Shown here: piece by piece, positions 15,020 to 17,586 of the stretch | Numbering within the stretch: the first letter of the stretch is position 1 | Layout of the letters: each line of letters opens with the position of its first letter | NCBI GenBank assembly: GCA_937138955.1 | Contig: CAKZPJ010000006.1 | Coordinates: forward strand, 1-17,586 | Direction: 5' to 3' | Source of the DNA: an uncultured Flammeovirgaceae bacterium | GTDB lineage: Bacteria; Bacteroidota; Bacteroidia; Cytophagales; Cyclobacteriaceae | Length of the DNA stretch: 17,586 nucleotides | Notes under the pieces: model-generated | Databases searched by the model: none | Seen by the model: the letters and a program-made list of their open reading frames with translations, nothing else | What the model was told of the DNA's origin: nothing | Translations under genes and position numbers: made by a program

Positions 15020-17425
15020 ATGGCAGAGACAATAATTGTGGCATCCCCAATCTGTTTTCACTGCGGAGAGGATTGTGCCGACGAAGTTGTTGTGCAAGAT
15101 GATAAGAACTTTTGCTGCCGAGGTTGTCAGACAGTTCATGATATTCTTCATAACAGTGGGTTAGACACCTACTATACTTTAGAAAACACCCCCGGGTCTT
15201 CGCAAAAGCAGTCAGCGATGTCTACCCAGTGGGCTTCTTTGGATCTGCCGGAAGTGCAAACTTCGCTGCTTGATTTTCAGGAAGGAGAAATTAGTCGAGT
15301 GACGTTATTTCTACCAGCAATTCACTGTAGTGCCTGTATCTGGTTACTGGAACGGTTGCCTCAACTTAACACTCATATTATACAGGCCAGAGTACACTTT
15401 TTGAAGAAAAAGGTAAGCATCACCTTTCGCCACGAGGCCTTGTCATTACGCTCATTAGTAGAGTTGCTTCAATCAGTGGGTTATACTCCAGATATTTCGT
15501 TATCGACTTCCACTGAGAAAAACACACACAAAACAGGCAAACGTAGCAGTCTGATTCTAAAAATTGGAATTGCCGGATTTTGCTTCGGCAATGTGATGCT
15601 ACTAAGCTTACCCGACTATCTGGATGCGGATTTTTCGCTTAGTCCTACTTATCGCGCGCTCTTTAGCTATCTTACGCTCTTATTATCCTTACCCGTTTTT
15701 TTCTTTTCGGCATCTTCCTATTTTTCGGGAGCAGTTAAAGGACTACGCCATCGGATGCTAACCCTAGATGTGCCGATTGTACTGGGACTACTTACTCTTT
15801 TCGGGCGAAGTGGCTACGAAGTTATCACTCAGACTGGAACTGGCTATTTCGATTCGCTTACCGGACTGGTGTTCTTTCTACTCATCGGAAGATGGTACCA
15901 GAACAAAACCTACCAAGCTCTTTCCTACGACCGCGACTACGCTTCTTATTTTCCTATTGCCGTCACTCGCTTGGTTAATAAACAAGAGGTAACTACTCCA
16001 CTTAAAGACATTCAGGTAGGTGACCAATTACTAATCCGCCACCAAGAACTGATCCCAGCGGATGCTATTTTGCTTCGCGGGGAGGCTCGCGTTGATTATA
16101 GTTTCGTAACAGGTGAATCTGAGCCCGTTGAAAAAGAGAGTGGTGATTATCTGTACGCCGGAGGAAGGCAGCAGGGTGGCCCGTTAACTATTGAGCTACG
16201 CAAACCCGTTACAAATAGCTACCTAACCGATCTGTGGAACCAAGATGTGTTTACCCAACCAATGAACGCCAGCCTAAGTCCATTGGCGAATCAGGTAGCT
16301 CAGTATTTTACGTGGGTAATTTTAGCGATTAGTGTAGCCACCGCAATTTACTGGTACTTTTACGATAGCAGCATGATGATGAATGCGGTTACCTCGGTAC
16401 TCATTGTAGCCTGTCCGTGCGCCTTGGCTCTATCTATTCCCTTTACTTTCGGACACGCTCAGCGTTTATTAGGTAAGCGAGGGTTATATTTAAAAAATAC
16501 TGAGACATTAGAGAAATTAGCCGGTATCGATCATATCGTCTTCGATAAAACCGGAACAATTACGCAAGCTCAACCATCAAAAATACCGTTTGTAGGCGAA
16601 CCACTCAGCTCCCAAGAGCAATCATGGATTCGTACTATTGCGCGTACTTCCACTCATCCGCTCAGTCAAGCGGTCTACCGCAGTTTGCCCGATCATCTGC
16701 CCCTACTGCCTCTCACCCACTTTCAAGAACAAGCTGGGCAGGGAATAATCGCTAAGGTAGCTGACGTAGAAATACGACTGGGTTCGGCTTCCTGGGTGAA
16801 TCATTCATCAGAAGCAGATACCAATACAACCAAAGTGTACATTCGCATTGGTGACCAAGTACGCGGATATTATCGCTTCGCCAATCACTACCGACCGGGT
16901 TTCACTGCCCTGATGGAGCAACTTCAACAGAAGTACCCTACCCACTTACTATCTGGTGACCAAGACCGAGAACGAACTAATCTGGCCCCTTATTTTCAGG
17001 AACTACACTTTCAGCAGTCGCCGATGGATAAACTGGAGTATTTGAAAACACTGGAAGAGAACGGAAGTCACGCACTTATGGTTGGTGATGGTTTGAATGA
17101 TGCCGGTGCCCTAAAACAAAGTCACGTAGGCATTGCAGTAGCCGACAATGTGTATCAATTTTCTCCGGCTTGTGATGCAATTCTGGATGCTAATCAGTTA
17201 CCGAACCTCAGTCGCTTTTTGCGCTTTTCTCAGGTTAGTCTGCGTATTGTAAAATGGGCTTTTGTACTGTCTTTTCTTTATAATATGGTCGGGCTATCAT
17301 TCGCAGTAAGTGGATTATTAACTCCTTTGATTGCCGGCATTTTAATGCCGCTTAGCTCGGTGACCGTAGTTGGCTTCATTACATTGGCCGTAAATGGGTG
17401 GGGAAAGGTCATGTTACGCCAATAG
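15020..17425 (+). CDS. ccoI: CcoI/FixI-type copper-transporting P1B-ATPase
   Basis: The 801-aa pump has an N-terminal Cys-rich metal-binding domain (CFHC at 12-15, CCRGC at 32-36; resembles PF12156). An HMA domain follows with HCSACIW (102-108, metal-binding CxxC). Then come the P-type core motifs: TGES (364-367), CPC (465-467) in the transport helix, phosphorylated Asp509 in DKTGT, THP (545-547) and GDGLND (689-694). TM7 YN (754-755) and TM8 MPLSS (776-780) mark a copper P1B subtype. The double N-terminal domain is typical of CcoI/FixI, which supplies copper to cbb3-type cytochrome oxidase. Divergence from an FNR-type gene fits that role. The oxidase genes are not in the window and ccoS does not follow directly. 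A general copper exporter is the alternative. Confidence 0.9.
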   Translation: MAETIIVASPICFHCGEDCADEVVVQDDKNFCCRGCQTVHDILHNSGLDTYYTLENTPGSSQKQSAMSTQWASLDLPEVQTSLLDFQEGEISRVTLFLPAIHCSACIWLLERLPQLNTHIIQARVHFLKKKVSITFRHEALSLRSLVELLQSVGYTPDISLSTSTEKNTHKTGKRSSLILKIGIAGFCFGNVMLLSLPDYLDADFSLSPTYRALFSYLTLLLSLPVFFFSASSYFSGAVKGLRHRMLTLDVPIVLGLLTLFGRSGYEVITQTGTGYFDSLTGLVFFLLIGRWYQNKTYQALSYDRDYASYFPIAVTRLVNKQEVTTPLKDIQVGDQLLIRHQELIPADAILLRGEARVDYSFVTGESEPVEKESGDYLYAGGRQQGGPLTIELRKPVTNSYLTDLWNQDVFTQPMNASLSPLANQVAQYFTWVILAISVATAIYWYFYDSSMMMNAVTSVLIVACPCALALSIPFTFGHAQRLLGKRGLYLKNTETLEKLAGIDHIVFDKTGTITQAQPSKIPFVGEPLSSQEQSWIRTIARTSTHPLSQAVYRSLPDHLPLLPLTHFQEQAGQGIIAKVADVEIRLGSASWVNHSSEADTNTTKVYIRIGDQVRGYYRFANHYRPGFTALMEQLQQKYPTHLLSGDQDRERTNLAPYFQELHFQQSPMDKLEYLKTLEENGSHALMVGDGLNDAGALKQSHVGIAVADNVYQFSPACDAILDANQLPNLSRFLRFSQVSLRIVKWAFVLSFLYNMVGLSFAVSGLLTPLIAGILMPLSSVTVVGFITLAVNGWGKVMLRQ

Positions 17426-17435
17426 CTTTCCGTGT

Positions 17436-17456
17436 TCGCTAGATCAGCGACTGTTT
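17436..17456 (+). terminator. Weak hairpin and T-run after ccoI
   Basis: TCGCT (17436-17440), loop AGATC, and AGCGA (17446-17450) form a 5-bp stem followed by CTGTTTTT. It sits 10 nt after the ccoI stop and before the next gene. The stem is short, so termination would be partial at best. Confidence 0.35.
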
Positions 17457-17484
17457 TTCTGGAATAGTAAAAAGTTATACCACT

Positions 17485-17586
17485 ATGAAAGCAGTTATTA
17501 TTACGCTCAGTTTTTTGATATTTAGTTCGACCGTTCAGGCGCAAGTCGAAAAACGAATTATTCGAAACGACCATGTGTGGATATCG
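17485..17586 (+). CDS. Secreted protein of unknown function, N-terminal fragment (runs off window)
   Basis: The ATG at 17485 opens a frame that stays open to the window end (34 codons). It encodes a clear Sec signal peptide: MKAV, a hydrophobic core (IITLSFLIF), then SSTVQAQ, with likely cleavage after the Ala-Gln region. The mature part begins about VEKRIIRNDHVWIS. There are too few residues to assign a family. It is 59 nt after ccoI in the same direction and is not a CcoS-like start, which would be a short membrane protein without a cleavable signal. It could be a periplasmic or outer-membrane protein. Confidence 0.65.
   Translation, partial: MKAVIITLSFLIFSSTVQAQVEKRIIRNDHVWIS

Noticed and set aside
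17278..17574. 98-aa reading frame on the minus strand over the ccoI end
   Set aside because: It lies antisense to a well-supported coding region and the next signal-peptide gene, and shows no recognisable domain.

Overview
The window looks like the chromosome of a free-living, probably marine Bacteroidota bacterium, most likely Cytophagales-like. The evidence is indirect. Gene starts lack strong Shine-Dalgarno sequences. There is an FNR-family regulator next to a CcoI-type copper ATPase. Several families (PSD1/DUF1553, DUF1501, NHL propeller, PhyH) are best known from Planctomycetes and marine Bacteroidota. The assignment is an inference from family content, not from a marker gene. Coding density is high: no gene-free stretch exceeds 300 bases, and no tRNA, rRNA, CRISPR array or transposase gene was seen.

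Region 1 (1-8351) holds two copies of the same two-gene unit: a secreted PSD1-type protein followed 3-4 nt later by a Tat-exported DUF1501 protein. The first unit is cut by the left edge (PSD1 tail 2-811, DUF1501 815-2263). The second is complete (1081-aa PSD1 with two CxxCH motifs and a LamG-like insert, 3656-6901; DUF1501, 6906-8351). Between them, on the opposite strand, lies a membrane-anchored winged-helix protein (2270-3511). It diverges from the second unit across a 144-bp gap carrying five GTTAA/TTAAC half-sites. The working model is a one-component membrane regulator that senses something outside the cytoplasm and controls the PSD1-DUF1501 unit(s).

Region 2 (8352-10527) starts with a 203-bp non-coding block containing a 12-bp inverted repeat around a GC-rich hairpin. 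It is followed by a Tat-exported NHL beta-propeller protein and a PhyH-type Fe(II)/2-oxoglutarate dioxygenase, probably cotranscribed.

Region 3 (10530-13203) holds an App1-like phosphatidate phosphatase divergent from a YegS/DGK-like lipid kinase. These are predicted to catalyse opposite steps of phosphatidate/diacylglycerol turnover. A KDPG-type aldolase (Eda family) follows.

Region 4 (13293-17586) looks like a low-oxygen module: a universal-stress-protein-like protein, an FNR-type regulator with an N-terminal cysteine cluster, and a CcoI/FixI-type copper P1B-ATPase needed for cbb3 oxidase assembly. FNR-type palindromes lie upstream of the stress protein and exactly midway between the divergent fnr and ccoI start codons. 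The window ends in the signal peptide of an unidentified secreted protein.
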